Origin: an uncultured Clostridia bacterium
Lineage (GTDB): Bacteria > Bacillota > Clostridia > Oscillospirales > SIG627
NCBI GenBank assembly: GCA_947589595.1
Contig: CANQBV010000006.1
Span: 1-64,000, forward strand
DNA length: 64,000 nucleotides
Reading direction: 5' to 3'
In this document: positions 1 to 7,680 of the stretch, one piece after another
How positions within the stretch are numbered: the stretch's first letter is position 1
How the letters are laid out: each line of letters opens with the position of its first letter
Program-made: the position numbers and the translations under genes
Notes under the pieces: model-generated
The model's input: the letters and a program-made list of their open reading frames with translations, nothing else
Database searches by the model: none
Told to the model about the DNA's origin: nothing

Positions 1-2
1 TG

Positions 3-41
3 AACGAACGGCTGTCGGAACTGTTGGAACGAAAGCGGTGA
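3..41 (+). CDS. C-terminal tail of an upstream gene, probably MobC-like relaxosome protein (partial)
   Basis: An open frame enters from the left edge and ends at TGA 39-41, encoding NERLSELLERKR. The stop lies four bases before the relaxase ATG, so the two genes are probably translationally coupled. A charged helical tail just before a VirD2-type relaxase fits a MobC-type accessory protein that helps the relaxase nick oriT. That identity rests on position and composition only, since no domain is visible. If correct, oriT is probably upstream, outside the window. Confidence 0.45.
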   Translation, partial: NERLSELLERKR

Positions 42-45
42 GCGG

Positions 46-1416
46 ATGGCAACGGTAAATATTCTGCAAAGCAAACGACTGCAGACGAGAGCCGGTCTCG
101 CGTTCATCCTCTCCTATTGCAAGCGGGAAAGCAAAATCCGATACGGCGACCGCCGCCTTGCGACCGGTGTAAACTGTGTGGCAGAATCGGTCTACCGCGA
201 AATGATGAATACCAAAATGCAGTACGGAAAAACCGACGGACGGATGTACTATCACTTTGTGCAATCCTTTTCTCCGAAGGAAAAGCTCACGCCGGAAACG
301 GCGCATGAGATCGCTCTGCGATTTGCCGAGAAACAGTTCGGCGGCTACGAGGTCTTGGTCGCCACCCATGTGGATCGGGAGCATATCCATTCCCATTTTA
401 TCCTCAACAGCGTAAGCTGTGAGGACGGACGAAAGTACCACTCGGACAGAGAAAACCTCCAAGCGCTCCGGCAGGCGTCGGACGCGCTCTGTCTGCAATA
501 CGGACTCTCGGTTGTGCAGCCGAAGGAAAAATCACAAAAGGTCGGACAGATGTCGTCCCGCGAGTACCGCTCCGCCGAGCGCGGGGAGAGTTGGAAACTG
601 CGTCTCGCCGTCACCATTGAGGACGCCATGAAGTATGCCCGTTCCAGGGAGCATTTCCTTTCGCTCATGGAGGCGGAGGGCTATGCCGTGAAGTGGACGG
701 ACGAGAGAAAATCGATCACCTACACGACGCCGGAGGGATTCCGGTGCCGGGACAATAAACTGCACGAAGAAAAATTTTTGAAGGAGAACATGGAATATGA
801 ATTCGGAATCCGAACGGAAATCCTTGAAGGAATTGAAAGAACAGGCCAGAGCGCAGATCCAGACGGCGGCGAAAGCCGAACCCTGCGTAACGGTGACCGA
901 ACCGAACTGGAAGGCGTTGATCGCCGCGCAGAATACGCAGGTCAAGATGCTCGCGGAGATACAGGACGGGCTTACCCTGCTGGCGACGGAGGAAAAGATT
1001 ACGGACTATCTGGACAGGCAGATGGAACTGTTGGAGCAGTACTCGGAGAACAGCAAGACCATTACCGAACGGTTTCAGACGGAGATGAAGAAGCTGTCGC
1101 AGGAATCGGCCTTGGAAATCGGGAAAGCGATGAAGGAAACCGAGATACGGGTTGGGAGTATGAAAGAAATCTTTTCAAACAGTCTCTCCTCGGAGCGAGA
1201 TACGATGAAGAAATATACGAGGCGGCTGTTTTGGATCGCGCTGATCCCTTCGCTCCTTCTGCTGCTCTTGGAGCTGACGCCGCGTATCTGGCAGCTTCTC
1301 TCGTCGGTATTTTAGAAAACGACCATCCGGTGGAGGACAGCACCACCATGCGCCGTCCCCACAGGCAGAAAAAGAAACAGGAGCAAGGTCACGGCCCCGT
1401 CATGGGCGGGATGTGA
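46..1416 (+). CDS. Relaxase/mobilization nuclease (MobA/VirD2 family)
   Basis: Predicted to nick one strand at oriT and stay covalently attached to the 5' end during transfer. The 456-residue protein has a relaxase domain in about residues 1-250, with the metal-binding histidine cluster HVDREHIHSHF (H108, H113, H115, H117) followed by the strand ending FILNSV. The catalytic tyrosine should be N-terminal; Y24 and Y33 are candidates. From about residue 255 the protein is low-complexity, Gly/Asp/Glu/Arg-rich and ends in a basic tail. That half coincides with a second gene in another frame (797-1315), which probably explains its odd composition. It starts four bases after the previous stop, in the recombinase operon. 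Family assignment is firm; the subfamily is not. Confidence 0.9.
   Translation: MATVNILQSKRLQTRAGLAFILSYCKRESKIRYGDRRLATGVNCVAESVYREMMNTKMQYGKTDGRMYYHFVQSFSPKEKLTPETAHEIALRFAEKQFGGYEVLVATHVDREHIHSHFILNSVSCEDGRKYHSDRENLQALRQASDALCLQYGLSVVQPKEKSQKVGQMSSREYRSAERGESWKLRLAVTIEDAMKYARSREHFLSLMEAEGYAVKWTDERKSITYTTPEGFRCRDNKLHEEKFLKENMEYEFGIRTEILEGIERTGQSADPDGGESRTLRNGDRTELEGVDRRAEYAGQDARGDTGRAYPAGDGGKDYGLSGQADGTVGAVLGEQQDHYRTVSDGDEEAVAGIGLGNRESDEGNRDTGWEYERNLFKQSLLGARYDEEIYEAAVLDRADPFAPSAALGADAAYLAASLVGILENDHPVEDSTTMRRPHRQKKKQEQGHGPVMGGM
797..1315 (+). CDS. Membrane-anchored coiled-coil protein encoded inside the relaxase gene (MobB/MbeB-like position)
   Basis: A 172-residue frame lies wholly within the relaxase gene in the +1 frame. 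It starts at ATG 797, ten bases after a strong AAGGAG Shine-Dalgarno at 781-786. The product is helical and charged, with coiled-coil character over roughly residues 60-140, and ends in one hydrophobic segment (LFWIALIPSLLLLLLEL, about 143-160) before a short tail. ColE1 mbeB and RSF1010 mobB are likewise nested out of frame in their relaxase genes and act as relaxosome or membrane accessory proteins. I infer an analogous role from position, size and the membrane segment; I cannot claim sequence homology. Confidence 0.7.
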   Translation: MNSESERKSLKELKEQARAQIQTAAKAEPCVTVTEPNWKALIAAQNTQVKMLAEIQDGLTLLATEEKITDYLDRQMELLEQYSENSKTITERFQTEMKKLSQESALEIGKAMKETEIRVGSMKEIFSNSLSSERDTMKKYTRRLFWIALIPSLLLLLLELTPRIWQLLSSVF

Positions 1417-1456
1417 AGCCATACTGCAACAGCCGATAACGGCGGAAAGGAGTTCA

Positions 1457-1738
1457 ATGGACATTTACAAAGAATATCTTGAAACGGGAATGCTCGGCAG
1501 CTATCAGCCGGAGAGCGCGATCGTAAAGAAATCGGACAGCGGTGCATCGTTCGCTGTTTTCCGTGATTCTATCTACACCCTCGATGATGATACCTGCACC
1601 CGTGAACGTGAAATGCTGATCAAGGGAAAGCGGTTTATTATTTCTTCCGTGTTTCCCTTGGAAGCAAAGACAACCGCTACGGATAAGATGTTGGCGCTCA
1701 TAGACGCAGACCTCCGAAAAGATGCAAAAAGTTTCTGA
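1457..1738 (+). CDS. TnpW-like small transposon protein
   Basis: A 93-residue protein with a good ribosome site (AAAGGAG) ahead of ATG 1457. The last 40 residues (GKRFIISSVFPLEAK, then TDKMLALIDAD) match the pattern of the TnpW family found in Tn4451-like elements, a short beta pair followed by a helix with a conserved DK-x-L-x-LI. The first 50 residues are an extra, unrecognised N-terminal part. TnpW proteins have no established biochemical role. Position between relaxase and recombinase is typical. The assignment is by eye and moderate. Confidence 0.55.
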   Translation: MDIYKEYLETGMLGSYQPESAIVKKSDSGASFAVFRDSIYTLDDDTCTREREMLIKGKRFIISSVFPLEAKTTATDKMLALIDADLRKDAKSF

Positions 1739-1764
1739 ATTTTTTTGATTTTGAATGGACTTCC

Positions 1765-1807
1765 GGCAAGCGATACGGTATACTGTGTGGTACCGTACCG
1801 GCTTGCC
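1765..1807 (+). promoter_or_regulatory. Inverted-repeat leader just before the recombinase gene
   Basis: Arms GGCAAGC (1765-1771) and GCTTGCC (1801-1807) enclose a second pair, ACGGTA (1775-1780) and TACCGT (1791-1796). The nested hairpin ends about eight bases before the AAAGGAGG ribosome site. It could be an RNA hairpin or an operator controlling recombinase expression. Function is inferred from position only. Confidence 0.4.
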
Positions 1808-1829
1808 CTGCATAAAAGGAGGATGCAAA

Positions 1830-3518
1830 ATGACAAGCCAAAAATATACAATACTCTACGGTAGATTAAGTCAGGACGACGGCAGAACCGTCGAGTCCAA
1901 CAGCATAACCAATCAGCGGCTTATGCTCGAAAAGTACGCCCGTGACAATGGGTTCGATAACGTCCTGTTCCTTGCTGACGACGGCTATACGGGAACGAAT
2001 TTCGAGCGTCCCTCGTGGAAACAGATCGAGGATTTGATCAAACGAGGCGAGGTGGAAACACTTATTGTCAAGGATCTCAGCCGACTCGGCAGAGAGTACC
2101 TGCAGGTAGGTTATTATCTTGAACTGTTCTTCCCGAACATGGGAGTTCGGTTCATAGCGATCAATGACGGAGTCGATTCGCTGGTTGAAGGCAGTAACGA
2201 TTTCAGCCCGATACGAAATTGGGCAAACGAGCTTCACGCAAAAGATTCCAGTAAAAAGGTTCGCGCGGTGAAGAAGCTCCAGGCAGAGCGAGGGGAACGG
2301 CTCGGCGGAAGACCGCCTTACGGCTACAAAAAGGTGGACACGGAAAGCAAAGAAATCATCCCAGACGAAGAAGCCGCGGCGGTGGTACAGCGGATCTTCT
2401 CCCTGTGCGCCTCCGGCAAAGGCCCCAATCAGATCGCCCGTATCCTTCGTGAGGATAAGGTGCTGACGCCCAGTAATTATTATTACCAAAAGCACAATAA
2501 AGGACATATTGGGTTGGATACTACCCGTCCCTATGCATGGAGCAGCAGTACCGTCACGGGTATCCTTGACAACAAGGTGTACCTCGGACACACCATCGGA
2601 CTGCGTACCACAACGATATCGTATAAAAATAAAACAACGGTACACCGCCCCGAAAGCGAATGCGCCGTTGTGGAAAATACGCATCCCGCGCTGATCACGC
2701 AGGAGCAATGGGATATCGTTCAGGATGTACGCGCACACAAGAAACGCACGCCGAAGCAGATGGAAGAACCGAATATATTTTCGGGACTCGCCTACTGCGC
2801 CGACTGCAAACGGACGATGGTACTACACCGGGCAAGCACGATGAAAAAGTCAGATTACAATTTCAAGTGCTACACCTACGGTAAGCGCGGCAAGGGAGAA
2901 TGCACGCCCCACCATATCCGCGAGGACGAGCTGTACGCCATCATACTGGATGACCTGCGTCGGGTGACACACTTCGCCCGAAAAAAGGAACGGCAGTTTG
3001 CGGAGTATATCAACCGCAAAAATACCGTACAGCTCCGTCAGGAGATCACGGCTCTGCAAATGGAGATCGACGCCATGCACAAGCGCCGAGATGAGCTGAC
3101 AGCCTTGTTCAAGCGACTGTATGAGGATAATGTGCTCGGCCGTGTTACCAACGAGCAGTTCCGGATTCTCTCCGCCGATTACAACGCCGAGCAAAGAGAA
3201 GTGGACGAAGCATTGCCGCTGAAAGAGGAACGCTTGGAAAAACTGAAATCGTCCGCGGCCAATGTAGACGCTTTCATCGAGAAAGCAAAACGGTATAAAA
3301 CCATTGACAAATTAACACCCGAAATCGTGCGCCTGTTTATTGCAAGGATCGAAATCGGAGAACGCACCGTGAAATACTCACGGCACTCCGCTCAAAAAAT
3401 TCGCATTATCTACCGTGACATCGGTGAATGGGATTACGACGATGCGGCTGAAGCAGAACAGCAACAACCGCTGACCGAAGTAATACCCGCAACACAATCG
3501 GAACCGTTTCCTGCATAA
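1830..3518 (+). CDS. Large serine site-specific recombinase (TndX/TnpX type)
   Basis: Catalyses excision and integration of the element through a serine-linked double-strand exchange. From ATG 1830 it is 562 residues. The catalytic domain opens with YGRLSQDDG (Ser14 nucleophile) and carries the SRLGRE motif near residue 87. A recombinase domain follows (LGGRPPYGYKK), then a zinc-ribbon-like region (CADC with CYTYG and a later Cys), a long coiled coil, and a C-terminal DUF4368-like segment (RLFIARIEIGERTV). I chose 1830 because AAAGGAGG lies just before it; a longer frame from 1755 would add residues translated from the inverted-repeat leader. It is intact, so the element may still move. Confidence 0.93.
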   Translation: MTSQKYTILYGRLSQDDGRTVESNSITNQRLMLEKYARDNGFDNVLFLADDGYTGTNFERPSWKQIEDLIKRGEVETLIVKDLSRLGREYLQVGYYLELFFPNMGVRFIAINDGVDSLVEGSNDFSPIRNWANELHAKDSSKKVRAVKKLQAERGERLGGRPPYGYKKVDTESKEIIPDEEAAAVVQRIFSLCASGKGPNQIARILREDKVLTPSNYYYQKHNKGHIGLDTTRPYAWSSSTVTGILDNKVYLGHTIGLRTTTISYKNKTTVHRPESECAVVENTHPALITQEQWDIVQDVRAHKKRTPKQMEEPNIFSGLAYCADCKRTMVLHRASTMKKSDYNFKCYTYGKRGKGECTPHHIREDELYAIILDDLRRVTHFARKKERQFAEYINRKNTVQLRQEITALQMEIDAMHKRRDELTALFKRLYEDNVLGRVTNEQFRILSADYNAEQREVDEALPLKEERLEKLKSSAANVDAFIEKAKRYKTIDKLTPEIVRLFIARIEIGERTVKYSRHSAQKIRIIYRDIGEWDYDDAAEAEQQQPLTEVIPATQSEPFPA

Positions 3519-3541
3519 GCGCCGCACAAAACGGGATAAAC

Positions 3542-3581
3542 GCGGTAAAGGCGGATGACAACCGCCATCCGCCTTTACCGC
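3542..3581 (+). repeat. Perfect 16-bp inverted repeat after the recombinase gene
   Basis: GCGGTAAAGGCGGATG (3542-3557) and its exact reverse complement (3566-3581) flank an 8-nt loop. It begins 23 bases after the recombinase stop. No U-tract follows on the plus strand, so it is not a textbook terminator. It may end the element transcript or mark the element end. Confidence 0.6.
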
Positions 3582-3651
3582 ACCTACATACTGTCAGAAG
3601 ATATCCCTATGAACACAAACAGAACTGGCTGCCGTGGTTTTTAACCCTTTT

Positions 3652-5427
3652 TTAATCCTCGATCGCAGCATGGCGCTTGTTGATCTCGGAAAGGATGGCC
3701 ATATTAAATTTTGGCTCGCGGGTGTCGTAATCATAAAGACCGTTCTTTTCCTGCTCCACGTCGGTCAACTGCGTGTAGCAGAAGCCGGAGATCATGGGGT
3801 TATCCAAAAGCGCGGTGGTCAGGCCCTCGTAGCGCGCGTAGAATTCCTCGTAGGACGAGGTGGTTTTTCCATAGCTCCAGTTGGACATACGGCCCGCCTC
3901 AAAGGAATTGTCGGCGAGCTGGAAGCCGATGCCGCCGTATTCGGAGATCATCACCGGCTCGCCGCGCCAGGTCTGGCGCTCGTGCCAGCGATCCTCTAGG
4001 ACGCCCTCGGTGGAAAGCCTATCGTAGGCGGCCTTAAAGACCTCGGGGTTCTGCTCATACCAGTGCAGGTCAAAAATATCGGTCACCACGTGGTAGTTAC
4101 CGCTGGTGTCCACGCAGGGGCGGGTGGGGTCGCAGAGCTTGGTCTGCTCATAAATAATGCGCAGCACTTCGTCGTTTTGCCGAGAAGTGCGAAATTCCTT
4201 CAGCGAGCTGCCGCCGATTTTGCCGTAGTCCCAGGTTTCGTTGAACGGCGACCAGCAAACGATCGCCGGATGGTTGTAGTCGCGCCGGACGGCGGAAAGC
4301 CAGTCGGGCAGGAAATACGCCACGGCTTCCAGCGTGGAATGGTCGATCCCCCAGTTGCCGTATTCGCCCCATACCATGTAGCCGAGCCGATCCGCGTGGT
4401 AGAGGTAACGCGGCTCAAATACCTTCTGGTGGAGCCGGGCGCCGTTGAAGCCGGCTTTCATACCAAGCTCAATATCCTGAATCAGCGCCTCCTCGCTGGG
4501 CGCGGTGCAGATTCCGTCCGGATAAAAGCCCTGGTCCAGCACCAGGCGCTGGAAAACGCTCTTGCCGTTGAGAAGAAATTTCATGCCGCAAAATTCAATC
4601 GTACGCAGGCCGAAATAGGTTTTCACCTCGTCCTCACCGAAACGCAGCACCACGTCATAGAGTCGGCCGTTGCCCAACTCCCACAAGTGCTTTTCGGAAA
4701 GCGCGATTTCCAGTTCGCCGTGCACGGAAAGATTCTGCTTTTTCGCCTCGCCGACCTTTTTGCCCTCGTAAAAAACCTCTGCGGAAAAGTCGCCCTTGCC
4801 GCATAATTCCGCCTGCACGGAAACGGTGGCGTTTTCGGCGTCGGTGAGGATCTTCGCGTGCTTGAGATAGCTTTCCGGCACGAATTCCAGCCACACCGTC
4901 TGCCAGATGCCGGTAGTGCGGGTATAAACGCAACGGCACGAAGCGTAGCTTTCGCTCTGCTTGCCGCGCGCCTGCCTGCCGGAGCGAACGTCGTCCAGAC
5001 AGGAAACGGTGACAATATTTTTGCCAACCTGTAAAAGGGGCGTGATATCGTATTCAAAAGAACCGTACCCGCCGATATGCGGCAGCCCTGCCGATTTTCC
5101 GTTGATCCATACGCGGGTTTCGAAGTCGGCGGCGCCGACGTGAAAAATCACGCGCTTGCCGGAAAGCTGTTCTTCTGAAAATTCCAGCACGCGCTTGTAC
5201 CACACGCAGAACATAAAATCAAGATGCCCCACGCCGGAAAGACGACTTTCCGGGCAGAACGGAAGCGTGATCTTGCCGGAAAGGCTTTCCGCCTCCACAA
5301 GGCCGCGCATTTCGCCGCTGACGCCGTTGTCGATCTCAAACTGCCATTCGCCGTTTAAATTCAGCCAATTCTTTCTTTCCCACTGGGGATTGGGGTGCTC
5401 CGGTCTCGGAATACGGGTTTCGTTCAT
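3652..5427 (-). CDS. Glycoside hydrolase family 2 enzyme (beta-galactosidase/glucuronidase-like)
   Basis: A 591-residue cytoplasmic glycosidase (no signal peptide) with the GH2 layout: jelly-roll sugar-binding domain in about residues 1-180, an immunoglobulin-like domain to about 275, then a TIM barrel. The general acid/base is E397 in WSPFNETW and the nucleophile is E496 in ISEYGG, both placed as expected. GH2 includes beta-galactosidases, glucuronidases, mannosidases and others; substrate cannot be read from sequence alone, although its shortness resembles compact intracellular forms. It has its own promoter and no transporter neighbour, and it abuts the mobile element end without being broken by it. 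Confidence 0.88.
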   Translation of the reverse strand: MNETRIPRPEHPNPQWERKNWLNLNGEWQFEIDNGVSGEMRGLVEAESLSGKITLPFCPESRLSGVGHLDFMFCVWYKRVLEFSEEQLSGKRVIFHVGAADFETRVWINGKSAGLPHIGGYGSFEYDITPLLQVGKNIVTVSCLDDVRSGRQARGKQSESYASCRCVYTRTTGIWQTVWLEFVPESYLKHAKILTDAENATVSVQAELCGKGDFSAEVFYEGKKVGEAKKQNLSVHGELEIALSEKHLWELGNGRLYDVVLRFGEDEVKTYFGLRTIEFCGMKFLLNGKSVFQRLVLDQGFYPDGICTAPSEEALIQDIELGMKAGFNGARLHQKVFEPRYLYHADRLGYMVWGEYGNWGIDHSTLEAVAYFLPDWLSAVRRDYNHPAIVCWSPFNETWDYGKIGGSSLKEFRTSRQNDEVLRIIYEQTKLCDPTRPCVDTSGNYHVVTDIFDLHWYEQNPEVFKAAYDRLSTEGVLEDRWHERQTWRGEPVMISEYGGIGFQLADNSFEAGRMSNWSYGKTTSSYEEFYARYEGLTTALLDNPMISGFCYTQLTDVEQEKNGLYDYDTREPKFNMAILSEINKRHAAIED

Positions 5428-5469
5428 GGTAGATTCTCCTGTGATTTTTTTAGAAAAATATCAGTTTTT

Positions 5470-5498
5470 ATCATATCAGCCAAAAGGGAAAATGTCAA
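5470..5498 (-). promoter_or_regulatory. Sigma-A promoter of the GH2 gene
   Basis: On the minus strand TTGACA (5498-5493), a 17-nt spacer and TATGAT (5475-5470) lie 43 bases upstream of the GH2 start codon. The -35 is perfect and the -10 is one base off consensus. Confidence 0.8.
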
Positions 5499-5518
5499 TT
5501 GCCTCTCCCGATTTTTGC

Positions 5519-5553
5519 AAAAAAAAAGAGATCAAGGAAGCCCTTGATCTCTT
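5519..5553 (-). terminator. Rho-independent terminator of ddh
   Basis: A 12-bp perfect stem (5526-5537 with 5542-5553, loop of four) is followed on the minus strand by a run of U. It sits just after the ddh stop codon and isolates ddh from the GH2 gene. Confidence 0.9.
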
Positions 5554-5558
5554 GGTGT

Positions 5559-6536
5559 TTACAGCATATGAGCGCGAAGCTCTTCCGGCGAAAGGGGAGA
5601 AAGCTCGCTCGGCGCCAGATCCAGAATCGTGCGGGCGCCGCTCTGGCCTTTCGCTTGCTGACGGTAAGCCGCACGGGCCACAGCCACTAAAACGCTGCCG
5701 GTGAATTCGGGGTTGGAATCGAGCTTTAATGCGTATTCGATCACGTGATGGTTGTTTTCCGAAGTGGTGCCGGTGCGGAAAACGAAACCACCGTGCGGTA
5801 AAGTTGCGTGGTCACGCCGCAGTTCTTCCATGGAAATGAAATGCACCGTGGTGTCGTAATCGGAAAAGTAGTTCGGCATTTCTTTGATTTCTTTTTCGAT
5901 TCTTGCTTTGTCAGCGCCTTCCTTGGCGACCACAAAGCATTCGCGGGTGTGCTTTTCACGCGTGGAAAGCGTGGGGTTCTTGCCGTTTCTGACGGCCTCC
6001 AGCGCTTCTTCCACGGGAATCGTGTACTGGCGCGCATCCAGAACACCCTCGATCCGGCGGATGGCGTCCGAATGCCCCTGGCTGACGCCCTTGCCCCAGA
6101 AGGTGTAGTCGCTGCCGTCGGGCAGGATCGCCTGGGAATACACTCTTGCTAAAGAAAACATACCGGGATCCCAGCCGCAGGAGATCACGGCGATGTGCCC
6201 GCTCTCTTTGGCAGCCTTGTCTACCTCAGCAAAATGCTGCGGGATCTTGGCGTGCGTATCGTAGCTGTCCACTACGTGGAAGAGGGAAGCCACCTCGGGG
6301 GTCTGCGTATCCAGGTCGGTAGCGCTGCCGCCGCAGAGGATCATCACGTCGATTTTATCGGTAAACTCTTTTGCCTGAGAAGCCGAATAGACGTTAGCGC
6401 CGCTCACGGTTTTCACGCTGGCCGGATCGCGCCGCGTGAAAACGCCGACAAGCTCCGTATCGCTATTTTTTTCGATCGCGCGTTCCACGCCGCGCCCTAA
6501 ATTGCCGTAACCGTAAATGCCGATTCTGATCATCAA
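5559..6536 (-). CDS. ddh: meso-Diaminopimelate D-dehydrogenase
   Basis: NADPH-dependent reductive amination of tetrahydrodipicolinate to meso-diaminopimelate, the one-step route to lysine and the peptidoglycan cross-linking residue. The 325-residue length fits the family. It begins with a Rossmann motif (IGIYGYGNLG), has the VFTRRDP NADPH-phosphate region near residue 33, CGWDPGMFS in the middle, and the WGKGVSQGHSDA segment typical of Ddh. Start is ATG 6536, with a second in-frame Met one codon later. It is a monocistron with its own promoter and terminator. Ddh occurs in a limited set of bacteria, so it is a useful taxonomic marker. Confidence 0.95.
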   Translation of the reverse strand: MMIRIGIYGYGNLGRGVERAIEKNSDTELVGVFTRRDPASVKTVSGANVYSASQAKEFTDKIDVMILCGGSATDLDTQTPEVASLFHVVDSYDTHAKIPQHFAEVDKAAKESGHIAVISCGWDPGMFSLARVYSQAILPDGSDYTFWGKGVSQGHSDAIRRIEGVLDARQYTIPVEEALEAVRNGKNPTLSTREKHTRECFVVAKEGADKARIEKEIKEMPNYFSDYDTTVHFISMEELRRDHATLPHGGFVFRTGTTSENNHHVIEYALKLDSNPEFTGSVLVAVARAAYRQQAKGQSGARTILDLAPSELSPLSPEELRAHML

Positions 6537-6571
6537 ATTTGCCTCCTATGGTCTTTTGTTATTCATGGTAA

Positions 6572-6600
6572 AGAGTATCATTTTTTTCAAAACCTGTCAA
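6572..6600 (-). promoter_or_regulatory. Sigma-A promoter of ddh
   Basis: On the minus strand TTGACA (6600-6595), 17 nt, then TACTCT (6577-6572), about 36 bases before the ddh start. The -35 is perfect and the -10 weak. Confidence 0.65.
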
Positions 6601-6606
6601 GATTTT

Positions 6607-7506
6607 TCATTCTTTTTCCGATTTCCAGTCAAAATCCGGCACGTACTCGGCGCTTGCACTGGCAAAGCCCTGGGTATAGATTGTTTTAAAGCCTAAATTT
6701 TCGGCGTGCCGCACGACTTTTTGGTATTCAAGCCGTGTGATTTTGCGGGAAAGGGCGGGGAACTCCGCGGCCCTGTGCGTGGGAAAGTATTGGCTCATTA
6801 AGGATAAAATCACCCCGTCCCGGCCGAAATCCTCGAAAAGCGCATTCAAAACGTCCAGACTGTCACGGCTTTCTCCCGGCAGCACCAGGTGCCGCACGAT
6901 TACGCCTTTTTTTAAAGCTCCGTTTTCCCACCGGGGATTTCCGGTCTGGCGCTGCATTTCGCGAATCGCGCTCCGCGCAACCGAAAAATAATCGGGTGCG
7001 GCAGCGTATTTCCGGGAAAGGTCGGGATTACAGAATTTGAAATCCGGCAGATAAACTTCCACGAGTCCCATGAGTTTTTCCAGCGTTTCTTTTTTTTCGT
7101 AGCCGCCGGAATTGAAAACCACGGGAATTTGAAGACCGCGGATTTTCGCCTTTTCCAGCGCGGGCACAATGCTTGGCAAATAGGGCGTGGGAGAAACGAG
7201 ATTGAGATTGCACGCCTTTTTTTCATTTTGCAGAAACAGAAAAAGCGCGGTCAATTCTTCGACCGAAAAGGCTTTGCCGCAAATGCGGGATGAAATTTCA
7301 TAATTCTGGCAAAATACACATTGCAGCTGACAGCCCGAAAAAAACACCGCGCCACTCCCGGGAGGCGACCATATACACGGCTCCTCCCACAGGTGAAGAT
7401 CGGCTTTTGCGATCCTTGCCACACTGGGCGCGCCGCAAAACCCGCGGTGCAAATTGCGGTCGACTCCGCATTCGCGCGGACAAAGGCGGCAGTTTTGGGG
7501 TTCCAT
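6607..7506 (-). CDS. PflX-type radical SAM protein (PFL-activase-like, COG1313)
   Basis: A 299-residue radical SAM protein. An N-terminal Cys cluster (CRLCPRECGVDR) precedes the 4Fe-4S motif CQLQCVFC at about residues 59-66, the CX3CX2C pattern of activase-type enzymes. Downstream segments (SPTPYLPSIVPAL, VFNSGGYE, VEVYLPDFKF, VRHLVLPG) match the PflX family, whose substrate is not established. It is upstream of ddh on the same strand, but ddh has its own promoter, so no shared role is implied. Confidence 0.85.
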   Translation of the reverse strand: MEPQNCRLCPRECGVDRNLHRGFCGAPSVARIAKADLHLWEEPCIWSPPGSGAVFFSGCQLQCVFCQNYEISSRICGKAFSVEELTALFLFLQNEKKACNLNLVSPTPYLPSIVPALEKAKIRGLQIPVVFNSGGYEKKETLEKLMGLVEVYLPDFKFCNPDLSRKYAAAPDYFSVARSAIREMQRQTGNPRWENGALKKGVIVRHLVLPGESRDSLDVLNALFEDFGRDGVILSLMSQYFPTHRAAEFPALSRKITRLEYQKVVRHAENLGFKTIYTQGFASASAEYVPDFDWKSEKE

Positions 7507-7535
7507 AGCGTTTCCTCTTTTCGTTCTTTGTGATC

Positions 7536-7564
7536 ATTATAATAAAAACCGCTCAAAATGTCCA
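7536..7564 (-). promoter_or_regulatory. Sigma-A promoter of the PflX-type gene
   Basis: On the minus strand TGGACA (7564-7559), 17 nt, then TATAAT (7541-7536), 30 bases before the start codon. Confidence 0.75.
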
Positions 7565-7601
7565 GCTTTTCGCGGTATTGGGAAGAATTTTCCGCTTGGA
7601 C

Positions 7602-7631
7602 TTGACGAAGAAGTCCCCGGCGTGTTACAAT
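7602..7631 (+). promoter_or_regulatory. Sigma-A promoter of coaW
   Basis: TTGACG (7602-7607), 18 nt, TACAAT (7626-7631), about 50 bases before the coaW start. With the minus-strand promoter at 7536-7564 it forms a divergent pair. Confidence 0.7.
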
Positions 7632-7680
7632 AAACTGCTTTCGTTTTCAGGATATTCTATAGGAAAGAAGGAACACGCAA

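Larger units (their letters stand above)
1..3600. mobile_element. Right end of an integrative and mobilizable/conjugative element (TndX/Tn4451-like)
   Basis: The order MobC tail, relaxase, TnpW-like protein and large serine recombinase on one strand is the terminal module seen in Clostridia elements of the Tn4451, Tn5397 and C. difficile CTn type. The recombinase is the last gene, and a chromosomal glycosidase with its own promoter begins on the other strand at 3652, so the right boundary should lie between 3519 and 3651. The exact end is not visible: the left end and the empty target site lie outside the window, and TndX/TnpX enzymes use only a short crossover, classically GA. No transfer ATPase or cargo gene is in view, so whether the element is conjugative or only mobilizable cannot be said. 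Confidence 0.8.

Noticed and set aside
1755-1829. Earlier start of the serine recombinase
   Set aside because: It would translate the inverted-repeat leader; ATG 1830 has the AAAGGAGG site and matches the family N terminus.
4063-4806. Long plus-strand frame opposite the GH2 gene
   Set aside because: Antisense of a clear GH2 enzyme with catalytic residues; no recognisable domain or ribosome site.
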